Shown piece by piece: positions 26,948-41,120 of a stretch of DNA of 64,000 bases. Both the position numbers and the translations under genes were made by a program. The notes below the pieces were generated by a model. That model was not told the DNA's origin and searched no databases. It saw only the letters and a list, made by a program, of their open reading frames with translations. The stretch's first letter is position 1. Every line of letters begins with the position of its first letter. The DNA is from Thermoanaerobaculales bacterium (GTDB lineage: Bacteria; Acidobacteriota; Thermoanaerobaculia; Thermoanaerobaculales; Sulfomarinibacteraceae): positions 1 to 64,000 of the forward strand of contig JALOLD010000028.1 in assembly GCA_025456145.1 (NCBI GenBank), written 5' to 3'.

Positions 26948-29668
26948 ATGAGAACCCACACACCACGGAGCTGGCCGATCGCGGCGCTGGCGCTCGCGGT
27001 CGGGGTCGCGGCGGTGGCCACCGCCGACGACCGCGACTTCCTGCGCGAGCGGGCGGCCAAGCCCAACATCCTGATCCTCCTCGACACCTCGACCTCGATG
27101 ATCGGCACCTCGGAGGTCGCCCCCGAGTTCACCGAGGGCGAGGGGCCGGCCAGCATCGACTTCGGGATGCTCCCGGGCGGCGGTGACGACCCGCGCTCGC
27201 GGATGGGCATCGCCAAGGCGGTGCTCCGCGACTTCCTGCAGAACATCACCGAGGCCAACTTCGCCCTCGCCGGCTACCAGTACACGATGCCCGAGGACGC
27301 CGGCAGCCCGGTCAACCCCTACCCGGCCCGGCACTGGGTCTACCAGGCGACCACGGCGGACCGCTTCGGCTTTCTCGAGGAAGGGTTCGCCTACCGGATC
27401 GGCTGGGCCGAGAAGACCAACTTGCCGTCGGTGGCGGTGACCCCCCTCGCCAACCCGGCCGACTACGCGCGCTCCTTCCTGCTCGGCTACGACCCCTACT
27501 TCGACCCCGACTCGGCGAGCGCCAACTATGTCGAGCCGTGGCTGCGCTACGGCCCGGTCGAGGCCCCCGACCTGCACAGCGGCAACCCCTACTCGACCCT
27601 GCCGATCTATCTGATGCGCAACTGCGAGACCGACGACGTCGCCGGCGACGGCCGCGACTGCGGGCTGCGGGTCTTCCCCTTCTTCACCGCCAAGGACCTG
27701 GTCGGCAACACCGCGCTCCACCAGTGGACCTCGCAGTTCGACAACTGCACCACCGGCGGCGTCGACGGCGGCTGTCTCGGCAGCTGGTCGGTGGACAACG
27801 GGACCACCCCGGCGACGATCACCCAGTACGTCCGCCGCGCCCACCTCGAGGTGCCGACCACGGTGTCGGGCGACCCCAACCACCCGATCGGCGAGGACAC
27901 CTCGGGCAACCTCTCGGGCAACCGCGAGGTGACCGACGCCGGCGCCGACGACTACACCCTCGACGGCACCGCCGACGCCGACTACGACGGCGACGAGGGC
28001 TTCGACTGGCTGATGCGGGTCCAGATGGTCGAGCAGCGCAAGTCGCGGGTCTGCGACGTCCCGGTCCCGCCCGCCGCCGAGTGCACCGACATCACCGCCG
28101 CCGGCGCGGGCTCGGGCGACGACATCGAGTGGACCATCACCAACAGCAACGGCTTCGGCGCGACCCTGACCAACACCACCCTCGTGTGGCACCAGTACTG
28201 GCCGACCCTCTACGTCGACGACTTCACCCTGCTCGCCCATGCCGCCTACCCCGACCAGGAGTACTACTCGGGCGACGCGACGAGCTCGCCGACCACGGTC
28301 GCCGCCACCGCCGACCTGGCGGCCAACGCCACCGCGGTGCTGGTGACCGACTTCGAGGGCGCGGTGCCCGACGACAGCGACCTGGTCGGCGACTTCGACC
28401 TCGAGCTGACCTTCCTCTTCGACGACTTCTACTCGACGGTCTGCACCGTCGACGCGACCTACGTGGTCGCCACCCCGACCCCGACCCCGACCGCGACGGC
28501 GACCGCGACCGCAACCGCGACCGCGACCCCGACGCCGACCGCGACGGCGACCCCGACCGCCACCGAGACCCCGACCCCGGTTCCGACCGACACCCCGACG
28601 CCGACCGCGACGCCGGTTCCAGCGAGCTGCCTCGACATCGTTTTTGACAACACGCTGGACGTGGGCAACACCGATGAGCTCTACAACCGACTGACGAACA
28701 ACTCGAGCTTCCCGGCCTACATCACGAACACCGTATTCGCCTGGCAGCCGACGAAGCCGCCGACACAGCCCCTTACCCCACGGGTCGACTGGATCAGGTT
28801 GGACGGTTTGACGAACTACTATGGCGGGAACGCCACGACCACTCCGGTCATTCGCAACGATGGCTACCCGGGCACGAACCCCAACTACCGACTGATCGCC
28901 GCCAACAGCTTCCGCGTGTGGCGGGCGGATCTCGACTATGTCTGGGCCCCTCCGAACGGGCTTCACAGGGTCGACCTCACCGTCCGCCTCCCGGGGGCCG
29001 GTCCCGGCGGAATCGACGTGATTTGCGACGTCTGGGCCGAGTACGACCTGGCCACCCCGACCCCGACGAGGACTGCGACTGCGACCCCGACCGGGACCAG
29101 CACGCCGACCGTCACCAACACCCCGACCATCACCCCGACCCCGACGGCCACCAACACGCCGACCATCACCAACACGCCGACCATCACCCCGACCGCGACG
29201 GTCACCGTCACGCCGAGCATCACACCGACCGCGTCGAACACGCCGACGATCACGCCGACCTTCACCCCGTCGAACACCCCGACGAGGACCAACACGCGGA
29301 CCCACACGCCGACCCACACCCCGACCCTGACGCCGAGCATCACCCCGACCCCGACGGACACGCCGACCCACACGCCGACCCGGACCCCGTCGAACACGCC
29401 GACGATCACGCCGACCTTCACCCCGTCGAACACGCCGACCCGGACCCCGACGCACACGCCGTCGAACACGCCGACCTTCACCCCGTCGAACACGCCGACC
29501 TTCACCCCGTCGAACACGCCGACCTTCACCCCGACCTTCACCCCGACGCACACGCCGACCCGTACGCCGACCTCGACCTACACGCCGACCTTCACGCCGA
29601 CCTTCACGCCGACGCCGACGCCGACCCGGACGCCGACCCGGACGCCGACGCCGACCCCAGAGCTGTAG
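26948..29668 (+). CDS. vWA protein with two C-x-DI domains on Thr-Pro stalks (PilY1-type tip protein)
   Basis: 906 residues. A signal peptide (about 1-26) is followed by a von Willebrand A-type domain with the metal site LLDTSTSM (Asp46). Two diverged copies of one domain follow, at about 379-508 and 561-701. Both start with Cys-x-Asp-Ile, have a TN-T/AY-TNT core, a YY-GGD/NAT-TP strand and a final VC-V/D-V strand. Each is followed by a Thr-Pro-rich stalk (508-558 and 703-906) that runs to the last residue. No C-terminal beta-propeller is present; that lies in the next gene. Exported and probably exposed with the pili. Copy B has more mixed codon use than its neighbours. Confidence 0.8.
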   Translation: MRTHTPRSWPIAALALAVGVAAVATADDRDFLRERAAKPNILILLDTSTSMIGTSEVAPEFTEGEGPASIDFGMLPGGGDDPRSRMGIAKAVLRDFLQNITEANFALAGYQYTMPEDAGSPVNPYPARHWVYQATTADRFGFLEEGFAYRIGWAEKTNLPSVAVTPLANPADYARSFLLGYDPYFDPDSASANYVEPWLRYGPVEAPDLHSGNPYSTLPIYLMRNCETDDVAGDGRDCGLRVFPFFTAKDLVGNTALHQWTSQFDNCTTGGVDGGCLGSWSVDNGTTPATITQYVRRAHLEVPTTVSGDPNHPIGEDTSGNLSGNREVTDAGADDYTLDGTADADYDGDEGFDWLMRVQMVEQRKSRVCDVPVPPAAECTDITAAGAGSGDDIEWTITNSNGFGATLTNTTLVWHQYWPTLYVDDFTLLAHAAYPDQEYYSGDATSSPTTVAATADLAANATAVLVTDFEGAVPDDSDLVGDFDLELTFLFDDFYSTVCTVDATYVVATPTPTPTATATATATATATPTPTATATPTATETPTPVPTDTPTPTATPVPASCLDIVFDNTLDVGNTDELYNRLTNNSSFPAYITNTVFAWQPTKPPTQPLTPRVDWIRLDGLTNYYGGNATTTPVIRNDGYPGTNPNYRLIAANSFRVWRADLDYVWAPPNGLHRVDLTVRLPGAGPGGIDVICDVWAEYDLATPTPTRTATATPTGTSTPTVTNTPTITPTPTATNTPTITNTPTITPTATVTVTPSITPTASNTPTITPTFTPSNTPTRTNTRTHTPTHTPTLTPSITPTPTDTPTHTPTRTPSNTPTITPTFTPSNTPTRTPTHTPSNTPTFTPSNTPTFTPSNTPTFTPTFTPTHTPTRTPTSTYTPTFTPTFTPTPTPTRTPTRTPTPTPEL
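28474..28620 (+). repeat. Thr-Pro/Thr-Ala coding repeat, first stalk
   Basis: CCGACC/GCGACC hexamers encode (T-P/T-A)n between the two homologous domains of the vWA protein. Low complexity, in frame throughout. Confidence 0.8.
29055..29660 (+). repeat. Thr-Pro-rich coding repeat, terminal stalk
   Basis: About 600 bp of CCGACC-, AACACG- and TTCACC-containing units encoding TPT, NTPT and TFTPS motifs. It includes three exact tandem copies of the 24-bp unit CCGTCGAACACGCCGACCTT plus CACC at 29459-29530. It forms the whole C-terminus of the protein. Confidence 0.85.
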
Positions 29669-29686
29669 GGTGGGGGGAGAGACAGC

Positions 29687-33970
<4,284 letters not shown>

Positions 33971-34000
33971 ACTGGCAACGGGATGTACAGGAGGAGCAGC

Positions 34001-34819
34001 ATGCGCAACCTCGTGGTGGCTGTCGTCGTCCTCGCCGCGGTGCCCTGCGGCGCGGTCGAGATCCCGTTCCGCGACGGCTCGCTGGTCGAGGCCGCGAGCT
34101 ACACCGTCAACGGGTCCTACCTGACCCTCGAGATGGCCAACGGCGCCAGGGTCGCCTACGACATCGCCGACATCGACCTCGAGGCCCTTCGCCGGGCCGA
34201 GGAGGCGGCGGCCGCCACCGTCGAGACCGGCGTCGAGGAGACGACCGGCGCCCTCGGGGTGGCGGGCGGGCTGCGGCTCCCCGACGAGGGCGAGACCGGC
34301 GGCATCGTCATCACCGACCAGCACGTCAAGCACGTCCGGGGCAGCGGGATCAGCGGCCCCGAGGACGAGACCGAGGCGGCGCCGGCCGACCCCGACGCCC
34401 TGCCCGAGGGCTTCGAGGAGGGCGGCAACGTGCTGCTCAACAACGTCACGGTCTCGCCGCTCGAGGGCGGGATGTGGCAGGTCGGGGGCGAGGTCGTCAA
34501 CCGGACGACCGAGTCGGTGCTCGATGTCCGTGCCAACCTCCAGGCCGCGGTCCCCGACGGCGACCCGTGGACCGCCTCGGTCCCGGTCAGCGGGCTGCTC
34601 GCCCCCGACGAGAAGGCGACCTTCACCCACACCTTCGCGACCCCCGAGGGCGCCGCCGACGGCTGGACGCCGCAGATCCAGGTCAGCGTGGTGTGGATGC
34701 GGGGAGAGTCGAGGATCGAGCCGAACTACGACCGGCTCGCGCCCCACCCGAGCTCGCTGCCCTATGACCGGGGCGGCGTCGGCGGCGCCGAGAAAACCGA
34801 CGACGACGTCGAGCTGTGA
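34001..34819 (+). CDS. Exported protein with FxLYD-like C-terminal domain
   Basis: 272 residues from the ATG at 34001, which has CAGGAGGAGC immediately upstream; an ATG at 33983 lacks such a site. A short signal peptide (NLVVAVVVLAAVPCGAV) is followed by a small beta segment, FRDGSLVEAASYTVNGSYL, an acidic helix, a linker, then a domain (about 145-250) with MWQVGGEVVNRTTESV and LLAPDEKATFTHTF, the strand pattern of FxLYD and related Ig-like domains. It lies 30 nt after PilY1, so it may serve the same surface complex. No named family. Confidence 0.65.
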   Translation: MRNLVVAVVVLAAVPCGAVEIPFRDGSLVEAASYTVNGSYLTLEMANGARVAYDIADIDLEALRRAEEAAAATVETGVEETTGALGVAGGLRLPDEGETGGIVITDQHVKHVRGSGISGPEDETEAAPADPDALPEGFEEGGNVLLNNVTVSPLEGGMWQVGGEVVNRTTESVLDVRANLQAAVPDGDPWTASVPVSGLLAPDEKATFTHTFATPEGAADGWTPQIQVSVVWMRGESRIEPNYDRLAPHPSSLPYDRGGVGGAEKTDDDVEL

Positions 34820-34873
34820 TCGCGACCGCGCCGGCCGCCCTCGTGGCGGGGCCGGGCGTCATGAGGTGAACCC

Positions 34874-35353
34874 GTGCGGATCTCGAAGGTTCTACTGATC
34901 CTCCTCGCGGTCGCGCTCGTCGCGGCCGCGGTCCTCGTCTGGTATCTGTCGCGCCCCGAGCCGGTCGTCGTCCCGGCGACCCCCGAGCCCGAGGGACCGA
35001 CCCGGGTCGGCGTGACCGCGGTCGCCGTACGATCGCCCGATCTCGCGGTCGGCGCCGCCGAGGTCCGCGCCGCGGTCTACCCCGACTACTCGTCGTGGCT
35101 GGTCAAGCTGCCGTGCGCCGAGGCCGCGGGCTGTGCCGGCAAGCTCGCCCTCGACATCGCCTTCCACACGGGGGGCGAGGACCGGGTCATCTCCCTGACC
35201 GGCCGGTTCGACGTGCCGAACGGCGGCGAGCTGCGCTTCGAGGGGCTCGACAACCGTCCGACCGCGGTCGAGCGCCTCGACTCGATCACCCTCAGGGTGG
35301 TCGAGCGCGCGGCCCCCGGCGAGCCCGCGCGGGAGGAGGAGATCGAGCTCTGA
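34874..35353 (+). CDS. Membrane-anchored beta-rich protein, unknown function
   Basis: 159 residues from a GTG start. One N-terminal span (about 6-25) acts as an uncleaved anchor, followed by a Pro/Glu linker and a beta-rich domain with two cysteines (PCAEAAGCAGK) seven residues apart that could form a disulphide. The last part has FDVPNGGELRFEGLDNRPT. No family recognised. It follows the PilY1 cluster at a 54-nt distance and may be its last gene. Confidence 0.6.
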   Translation: MRISKVLLILLAVALVAAAVLVWYLSRPEPVVVPATPEPEGPTRVGVTAVAVRSPDLAVGAAEVRAAVYPDYSSWLVKLPCAEAAGCAGKLALDIAFHTGGEDRVISLTGRFDVPNGGELRFEGLDNRPTAVERLDSITLRVVERAAPGEPAREEEIEL

Positions 35354-35377
35354 GCCGGTCTCCCGGCAGGGACCGGA

Positions 35378-38047
35378 ATGCCGCCCTCCGGGGGGTGGTT
35401 CCAGGCTAGCGTGGACAACCCGACGGCGCACGGCTTCACCCTCACCGACGAGCTCGACGCGATCCGGCAGTGGCGGCATCCCGACAACGGGCTGACCGTG
35501 CTGACCGCGCCGACCCCGGTCGCCCCGGTGGTCGGTCTCGCCGTCGTCTACCGGGTCGGCTCGCGACACGAGGCGGCCGGCCACACCGGCGCCACCCACC
35601 TGCTCGAGCACCTGATGTTCAAGGGGTCGGAGGCCTTCAACGCCGAGCGCGGCACCGAGATCGCCCGCTCCCTCCACCGGGTCGGCGCGGTCTTCAACGC
35701 CACGACCTGGCTCGACCGGACGAGCTACTACGAGGTGCTGCCGGCGGAGCACCTGCCCCTCGCGGTGGCCATCGAGTCCGACCGGATGCGTCGGGCGCTG
35801 GTCCGCGACGCCGATCTGGAGAGCGAGCGGACGGTGGTCCTCAACGAGCTCGACACCGGCGACAACGAGCCGATCGATCAGCTCATCAAGGGGTCGTTCG
35901 CCCACGCCTACCTCGAGCACCCTTACCACCACCCGACGATCGGCTGGAGGGCCGACGTCGAGAGCGTCACCGGCGAGGTGCTGCGTCGCTTCTACGACAC
36001 CTTCTACCACCCCGACAACGCCACCGTCATCGTGGTCGGCGACATCGACGAGGGAGCGGCCCTCGCCGAGATCGGGCGCGGCTTCGGCCGGCTCGGGCCG
36101 GCCCCCGCGCCACCGCCGCAGCGCGCGACCCGGGAGAGCCGGCAGCGCGGCGAGCGCCGCTTCGTCGTCGAGCGCGGCGGCGAGCTCGGCAGCCTCGCCC
36201 TGACCTGGCACATCCCCGAGGGCCTCCACCCCGACCTGCCGGCCCTCAACCTCCTCACCCAGGCCCTGAGCGACGGCGTCACCTCGCGGCTCTACCAGCG
36301 CCTGGTCGAGAGCAACCGCTGCCTCGGGGTCCACGCCTACACCTTCGAGCTCCACGACCCCGGGGTGCTCCAGGTCGTCGCGTCGCTGGCGCCCGGGGTC
36401 GACCACGCCGAGGTCGAGGCGGTCGTCCGCGACGAGGTCGCCGCCCTCCGCGCCGCGCCGCCGGGTGATGACGAGCTCGCCCGCGCCCTGATCCAGACCC
36501 GCACCGATCTCGCCTTCCACCGCGAGTCGCCGGCGCAGATCATGGGCGGGCTCACCGAGGCGGTCGCGATGGGCGACTGGCGGCGCTTCCCGCGCGAGCT
36601 CGCCGCGGTGTCAGCGGTCGCCGCCGACGACGTCCGGAGGGTCGCCGAGGCCTACCTGGGCGACGGCAACCTGACGGTCGGCTGGTTCGTCCCGACGGGG
36701 GGCGACGGCGGCGGGTCGGGCGCCCGCCCGTCGGGGCCAAGGCCCTGCTTCCTGCGCCCGCCGTTTGCCGAGCGGGTCGAGCTCCGCGAGCTGCCGGGCG
36801 GGGCGCGGCTGGCCGTGCTCGACAACCCGCACGCCCCGACCGTCACCCTTGCCGGGTCGCTCGGCGCCGGTCTGGCCGCCGCCGCCGACGGCCGCTTCAC
36901 CGTACCCTCGGTCACCGCGGCGATGCTCGACCGGGGCACCGCCGGGCACGACCGGTTCGGGCTGGCCCGCGAGCTCGAGGATCACGGTCTGAGCCTCGGC
37001 ATGAGGGCATCCTCGAGCGCGCCGACCACCGTCTCGTTCTCGGCCCAGGGGCTGGCCGAGGAGCTCGACCGTCTCGCCGCGCTGCTCGTCGAGGTGCTCC
37101 GGTCGCCGGTCTTCCCCGCCGACGAGCTCGACCGGCTGCGCACCCGGATCCTCGGCGCGCTCGAGCGCGAGCGCGAGGACACCTCGTCCCGGGCCTACGC
37201 GGCGCTGACCCGCCGGCTCTACCCGGCCGGCCACCCCCTCCACCAGCGGCCGATCGACACCCGGCGGGCCGAGCTCCTGGGCCTCGTACGCGACGACCTC
37301 GAGGCCTTTCACCGCCGCGCCTACGGCCCCGACACGCTGGTCGTCGCCGCGGTCGGGAGCGTCGCCGCCGACCGGGTGGCGGCGGCCCTCGCCCGTCGCC
37401 TCGAGGGGTGGGCGGCGGCTCCGGCGGGCTCGACCGAGCCGCCGGCCGGGATCGGCGAGGGCGCCGGCGACATCCGGGTCGAGCTGCCCGACCGGCCCAA
37501 CCTCGACCTCTATCTCGGCCAGGCCGGGCGGCTTCGCCGGGGCGACGGCGACTATCCGGCGGCGATCCTCGCCAACTCCTGCCTCGGCCAATCGGCGCTG
37601 ACCTCCCGCCTCGGGGTCGCGGTGCGCGACGAGGCCGGGCTGTCCTACAGCGTCTACAGCCGTTTCTTCGGCACCCTCGGGCTGGCCGGGCCGTGGGCGA
37701 TCAGCTGCAGCGTCTCGGCGGGCAATCTCGAGCGGGCGGTCGAGCTGTGCCGGCGGACGGCCGCCGGCTATGTCGCCGAGGGGCCGAGCGACACCGAGCT
37801 CGACGACGAGCGGCTCGCCCAGGCCGGCGCCTACCGGGTCGGGCTCGCGACCAACGCCGGCATCGCCCGGGAGCTCGTGACGACGCTCACCGCCGGCGAG
37901 GACGTCTCGCGTCTGGACGACCACCCCGCGCGGCTGCTCTCGACCACCCGCGACGAGGTGATCGAGGCCCTCCGGCGCCACATCCGGCCCGACGAGCTGA
38001 CCCTCGCCGTCGCCGGCACGCTGTCTCCATCCGGCCCGGAGGCGTGA
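35378..38047 (+). CDS. M16 (pitrilysin-type) zinc protease, two-domain single chain
   Basis: 889 residues from the ATG at 35378; a GTG at 35411 would remove 11 residues and is also possible. The first M16 unit has the inverted zinc motif HLLEH (74-78) and the distal ligand Glu157 in ERTVVLNEL. The second unit (from about 465) lacks HxxEH (the site reads MLDRGTAGHDRFGLA), as is normal for the inactive partner half. The clam-shell formed by the two halves cleaves peptides, often at an envelope location. No signal peptide is seen at either start. It converges on the metallo-hydrolase gene. Confidence 0.9.
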   Translation: MPPSGGWFQASVDNPTAHGFTLTDELDAIRQWRHPDNGLTVLTAPTPVAPVVGLAVVYRVGSRHEAAGHTGATHLLEHLMFKGSEAFNAERGTEIARSLHRVGAVFNATTWLDRTSYYEVLPAEHLPLAVAIESDRMRRALVRDADLESERTVVLNELDTGDNEPIDQLIKGSFAHAYLEHPYHHPTIGWRADVESVTGEVLRRFYDTFYHPDNATVIVVGDIDEGAALAEIGRGFGRLGPAPAPPPQRATRESRQRGERRFVVERGGELGSLALTWHIPEGLHPDLPALNLLTQALSDGVTSRLYQRLVESNRCLGVHAYTFELHDPGVLQVVASLAPGVDHAEVEAVVRDEVAALRAAPPGDDELARALIQTRTDLAFHRESPAQIMGGLTEAVAMGDWRRFPRELAAVSAVAADDVRRVAEAYLGDGNLTVGWFVPTGGDGGGSGARPSGPRPCFLRPPFAERVELRELPGGARLAVLDNPHAPTVTLAGSLGAGLAAAADGRFTVPSVTAAMLDRGTAGHDRFGLARELEDHGLSLGMRASSSAPTTVSFSAQGLAEELDRLAALLVEVLRSPVFPADELDRLRTRILGALEREREDTSSRAYAALTRRLYPAGHPLHQRPIDTRRAELLGLVRDDLEAFHRRAYGPDTLVVAAVGSVAADRVAAALARRLEGWAAAPAGSTEPPAGIGEGAGDIRVELPDRPNLDLYLGQAGRLRRGDGDYPAAILANSCLGQSALTSRLGVAVRDEAGLSYSVYSRFFGTLGLAGPWAISCSVSAGNLERAVELCRRTAAGYVAEGPSDTELDDERLAQAGAYRVGLATNAGIARELVTTLTAGEDVSRLDDHPARLLSTTRDEVIEALRRHIRPDELTLAVAGTLSPSGPEA

Positions 38048-38082
38048 GCCCCGTCGGGAAGGCGGGCTCGGTGCCTGGCATC

Positions 38083-38109
38083 CGACATTGTTCGCCGCGA
38101 ACAATGTCG
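38083..38109. terminator. Perfect palindrome between convergent genes
   Basis: CGACATTGTTCG (38083-38094), loop CCG, CGAACAATGTCG (38098-38109). Direct repeats GTGCCTG stand on both sides (38071-38077 and 38111-38117). It sits in the 102-bp gap between the M16 gene and the minus-strand hydrolase. It could end both transcripts or be a REP-like element; no T-run follows. Confidence 0.55.
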
Positions 38110-38149
38110 CGTGCCTGTGCACCGCTCCCATCGCGTTGCCTCGGGCGGG

Positions 38150-39001
38150 CTACTCCCAATCGACATTGAGGTGGTGGAGCTCGCCCGGGAAGCGGGGCCG
38201 CACCTCGGCGTCGAGATAGGCCTCGACCTCGCGCAGGCGGTAGCGCCGCGAGGCGTGGAGCAGGACGAGATGGCGGCAGCTCATCCGGGGGAGGTGGGGC
38301 AGCAGGTCCTCGAGGTGGGTGTGGCTGTAGCGCGCCGCGCGCTCGCGGTCGCCCGCCGCGAAGAACGAGCACTCGACGAGCAGGATCTCGCTCGCCGCGA
38401 TCTCCGGCCGATCGTCGAGCAACCGCGGTCCGGAGTCGGCGCAGTAGCTCAGGAGGTCGACCGCGACCTCCTCGGTGACCTCCTCCCCGGCCAGCCGCCG
38501 GCGGGCGATCTCGGTCTCGGCGAGCCCGGCGAGCGCCGGTCGGAGGCGGCGCCGGTGCCAGGTCACCGTCGCGCCGAGGGTCGGAACCCAGTGATCGGTG
38601 GAGAAGAAGCCGAGGCTGATGTCGCGCCGCAGCCGGTGCCGGGTCCCGTCGTCGACCGGGATCACCTCGATCTCGTAGGGGCGCCCCCCCTCGAGCCGGG
38701 CCAGGGTCCCGAGCAGCGACCGGACGTCGTCCTCGACCGCCGCCGGGACGAGCAGCGCGGCCGGCGGCATCGAGTTGAGGTAGCGCTGCGAGGCCCAGTA
38801 GCCGAGCCCGCCGATGTGGTCGAGATGGCCGTGGCTCGCGAACACCGTGCGCATCGGCGGCAGCCCGCGGACCGCCCGGCCGGGGTCGAAGGCGAGATCG
38901 AGCTGGGGCAGCAGGAGGACGGTTCCCTCGCCGGCCCGCGAGCCGCCGACCAGCTGGAGCCCGCCCCACGAGGTCGTGAGCACCAGCCGGCGAAGCCCCA
39001 T
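38150..39001 (-). CDS. Metallo-beta-lactamase-fold hydrolase, RNase Z-like
   Basis: 283 residues. The zinc motif ASHGHLDHIGG matches the HxHxDH signature; further possible ligands lie in SYCADSG (Asp), VECSFF (Glu in place of the usual Asp) and the C-terminal LVLLHASRRY (His). The order and spacing resemble tRNase Z family members and their non-tRNA relatives. It starts 9 nt downstream of the kinase gene on the same strand and is almost certainly co-transcribed. Whether it cuts RNA or a small molecule cannot be said. Confidence 0.8.
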   Translation of the reverse strand: MGLRRLVLTTSWGGLQLVGGSRAGEGTVLLLPQLDLAFDPGRAVRGLPPMRTVFASHGHLDHIGGLGYWASQRYLNSMPPAALLVPAAVEDDVRSLLGTLARLEGGRPYEIEVIPVDDGTRHRLRRDISLGFFSTDHWVPTLGATVTWHRRRLRPALAGLAETEIARRRLAGEEVTEEVAVDLLSYCADSGPRLLDDRPEIAASEILLVECSFFAAGDRERAARYSHTHLEDLLPHLPRMSCRHLVLLHASRRYRLREVEAYLDAEVRPRFPGELHHLNVDWE

Positions 39002-39010
39002 GCCGGCCCC

Positions 39011-40924
39011 TCAGCGGCTCGTCTTGACGAGGTAGAACGTGGGCTCGGCCGCGGCCGCGGGCTGGTCGATCTTGAGCGTCCACCCCGAGTCGGCGGGCAG
39101 GTTCTCGGTGAAGGTCTTGCTGCCGATGACCCCCCGCTTGCGGTCGCTCAAGGTGACGACGACGGTGCGCCGGCCGGCCGGTGCGACGAGCACCCGCTTG
39201 ACCGTGCCCTCGCCCTCGACCTTGAGACCGAGGAAGCCCTTCTTGGTGTGGTCGAAGGGGATCTCGGCCAGGGTCTCGCCGTCGACCGTGACCGTGATGG
39301 CGCCGGCGTTGATCGGCGAGGCGTAGTAGACCGTGAGGCGCGCGTTGCCGGCCACCGGCCGGGCCAGCGGGGCGTCGGCCGGGGCGAGATCGAGCTCGGG
39401 CGTCCCGGCCGGCGACGGCGAGGCCGCCGACCGCTGACGACCGGCCCCGCGCGAGCGGTCGACGGCGAGCTCGAGATAGCCCGCGGCGAGCTCGCTCTGG
39501 GGATCGAGCTCGAGGGCCGAGCGGAAGAGGGCGGTGGCCTTCGAGTAGCTGCCCGAGCGGTAGGCCTGACGGCCCTCGGCGACCAGCTCGGCGACCCGCT
39601 GCTGGGTCGCGGCGCTGGTCCGGGCGGTCTCGACCAACCGGCCGACCTCGGCCGAGAGGGCCCGCGCGGCGGGCGACGCGGGCGCCTGGTCGAGGGCGAC
39701 CCGGGAGGCCGTGGCCGCCTCCTCGAGGCGGCCGGCCGCGATCGCGTCCCGCGCCGCGTGCAGCGCTCCGGCCGCCCGGCTGAGGTTGCGGGTGGCGCCG
39801 GCCGACGGGGCGAGGTACGGGCCGGCGGGACGCTGGGCGAGCATCAGCCCGGCGAGACCGAGCCAGACCGCGGTCCAACCGACGAGGATCGCCCACGACC
39901 AGGCCGGCGTCACCTCCCAGGTGAGCGGCTCGGGCAGGACGACGCGCCGGCGCAGCCGCCGCCAGGCCAGCCTGAGACGCTGAGCCCGGGTGGCCGGGGG
40001 CCCGGGCAGCCGGACGCCGGGCAGCGGCTCGTCGGCCCGGGTGGCGAGATCGGGGTCGTGGAGCGAGGTGCCCGCCTCGTCGCCCGGCTCGCGCCGGACC
40101 AGCGACCGGGCCAGGGCGGCGAGGACCTTGGCGAGCTCGGCCCCGGTCTGGAAGCGGCGGGCGGGGTCCTTGTCGAGGCACTTGACGACGATCGGGTTGA
40201 AGGCCGCCGGCAGGCTCGGGTCGAGCAACGACGGGATCGGGGTCGGCGCCTCGAGGATCTTCCTCGTCACCTCGTGCATCGTCTCGCCGGTGAACGGCCG
40301 CTGACCGGTGAGCAGGGTGAAGAGGACCACCCCGAGCGAGAACAGGTCCGACCGGCCGTCGAGCGACTGCCCCCGGATCTGCTCCGGGGACATGAAGTTC
40401 GGGGTGCCGATGAACTGGCCGTCGACCGTGAGGTTCGAGCTCTCGAGCCGGGCGATGCCGAAGTCGGCGATCCGGGCGGTGCCGGTGCGGGTGAGGATCA
40501 GGTTGCCGGGCTTGATGTCGCGGTGGACCACGCCCATCTGGTGGGCGTAGTCGAGGGCGACCGCGACGTCGGCGACGATCCGGGCCGCCTCGGACGGCCG
40601 GAAGCGGTGACCATCGGCGAGGATCTGCTTGAGATCGCGGCCGTCGATGAACTCCATCGCGATGAACAGGACGCCGCTGCCGCGGTCCTCGCCGACATCG
40701 TGGATGGTGACGATCCCGGGGTGGTTGAGCCGCCCCGCCGCCTGCGCCTCGCGCAGGAAGCGCTCGCGGAACTCGTCGGCGGTGGCGGCGTCGACATCGA
40801 GCCGGAGCGTCTTGAGCGCGACCCTGCGGTCGATCAGGGGGTCGCGGGCCAGGTAGACGATCCCCATGGCGCCGCGGCCGAGGATCTTCTCGACCTGGTA
40901 GCGGTCGATGCGGGTGACGGGCAC
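39011..40924 (-). CDS. Membrane Ser/Thr protein kinase
   Basis: 637 residues from a GTG start. The Hanks-type kinase domain (about 9-275) has all key elements: GRGAMG loop (16-21), Lys38, Glu59, HRD (134-136) with Lys138 and Asn141, DFG (154-156), and FIGTPNFMSPEQIRG. A single span (about 343-362) follows a basic linker. The outer part has TPR-like helices with YRSGSYSKATALFRSALELD and a beta-rich end with TVYYASPINAGAITVTVDG, in place of PASTA repeats. The likely -10 TAGAAT is only 6 nt before the start codon, suggesting a leaderless mRNA. It is divergent from the moxR operon. Confidence 0.92.
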   Translation of the reverse strand: MPVTRIDRYQVEKILGRGAMGIVYLARDPLIDRRVALKTLRLDVDAATADEFRERFLREAQAAGRLNHPGIVTIHDVGEDRGSGVLFIAMEFIDGRDLKQILADGHRFRPSEAARIVADVAVALDYAHQMGVVHRDIKPGNLILTRTGTARIADFGIARLESSNLTVDGQFIGTPNFMSPEQIRGQSLDGRSDLFSLGVVLFTLLTGQRPFTGETMHEVTRKILEAPTPIPSLLDPSLPAAFNPIVVKCLDKDPARRFQTGAELAKVLAALARSLVRREPGDEAGTSLHDPDLATRADEPLPGVRLPGPPATRAQRLRLAWRRLRRRVVLPEPLTWEVTPAWSWAILVGWTAVWLGLAGLMLAQRPAGPYLAPSAGATRNLSRAAGALHAARDAIAAGRLEEAATASRVALDQAPASPAARALSAEVGRLVETARTSAATQQRVAELVAEGRQAYRSGSYSKATALFRSALELDPQSELAAGYLELAVDRSRGAGRQRSAASPSPAGTPELDLAPADAPLARPVAGNARLTVYYASPINAGAITVTVDGETLAEIPFDHTKKGFLGLKVEGEGTVKRVLVAPAGRRTVVVTLSDRKRGVIGSKTFTENLPADSGWTLKIDQPAAAAEPTFYLVKTSR

Positions 40925-40930
40925 CCCCGT

Positions 40931-40936
40931 ATTCTA
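40931..40936 (-). promoter_or_regulatory. -10 element placing the kinase start at the transcript end
   Basis: Minus-strand TAGAAT with 6 nt to the GTG. If real, transcription starts at or within a base or two of the initiator codon. No good -35 hexamer is seen. Confidence 0.5.
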
Positions 40937-41074
40937 TCGTCAACCACCGGCGGTAGGGCTCGGCGTGCCGATCTGGCGTCCGTCCGGCCTTTTCGACGCC
41001 GGGGGAGGGCCGGGCGCCGTGGTCGAGGCGGGCATGATCCTTGCCTCAAGTGTCGCGAGACCCGCGCAGGACAT

Positions 41075-41094
41075 CCGCCCGGCGGTCCGGGCGG
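41075..41094 (+). promoter_or_regulatory. Hairpin in the moxR leader
   Basis: Perfect 8-bp stem CCGCCCGG / CCGGGCGG with a CGGT loop, 27 nt before the moxR start in the 196-bp kinase-moxR divergent region. It may influence translation or expression of the Bat operon. Function is not known. Confidence 0.35.
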
Positions 41095-41120
41095 CTGGAG
41101 GCGCGTCGTCGGCGGGGGGA

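Noticed and set aside
36780-38047. Second half of the M16 protein as a broken gene
   Set aside because: Lack of the zinc motif in the C-terminal half is normal for single-chain M16 proteases, where that half forms the other side of the chamber.
37887-40943. A 1018-codon minus-strand frame overlapping kinase and hydrolase
   Set aside because: It is frame-shifted against the kinase, which has every catalytic motif in its own frame. The product is a low-complexity shadow.
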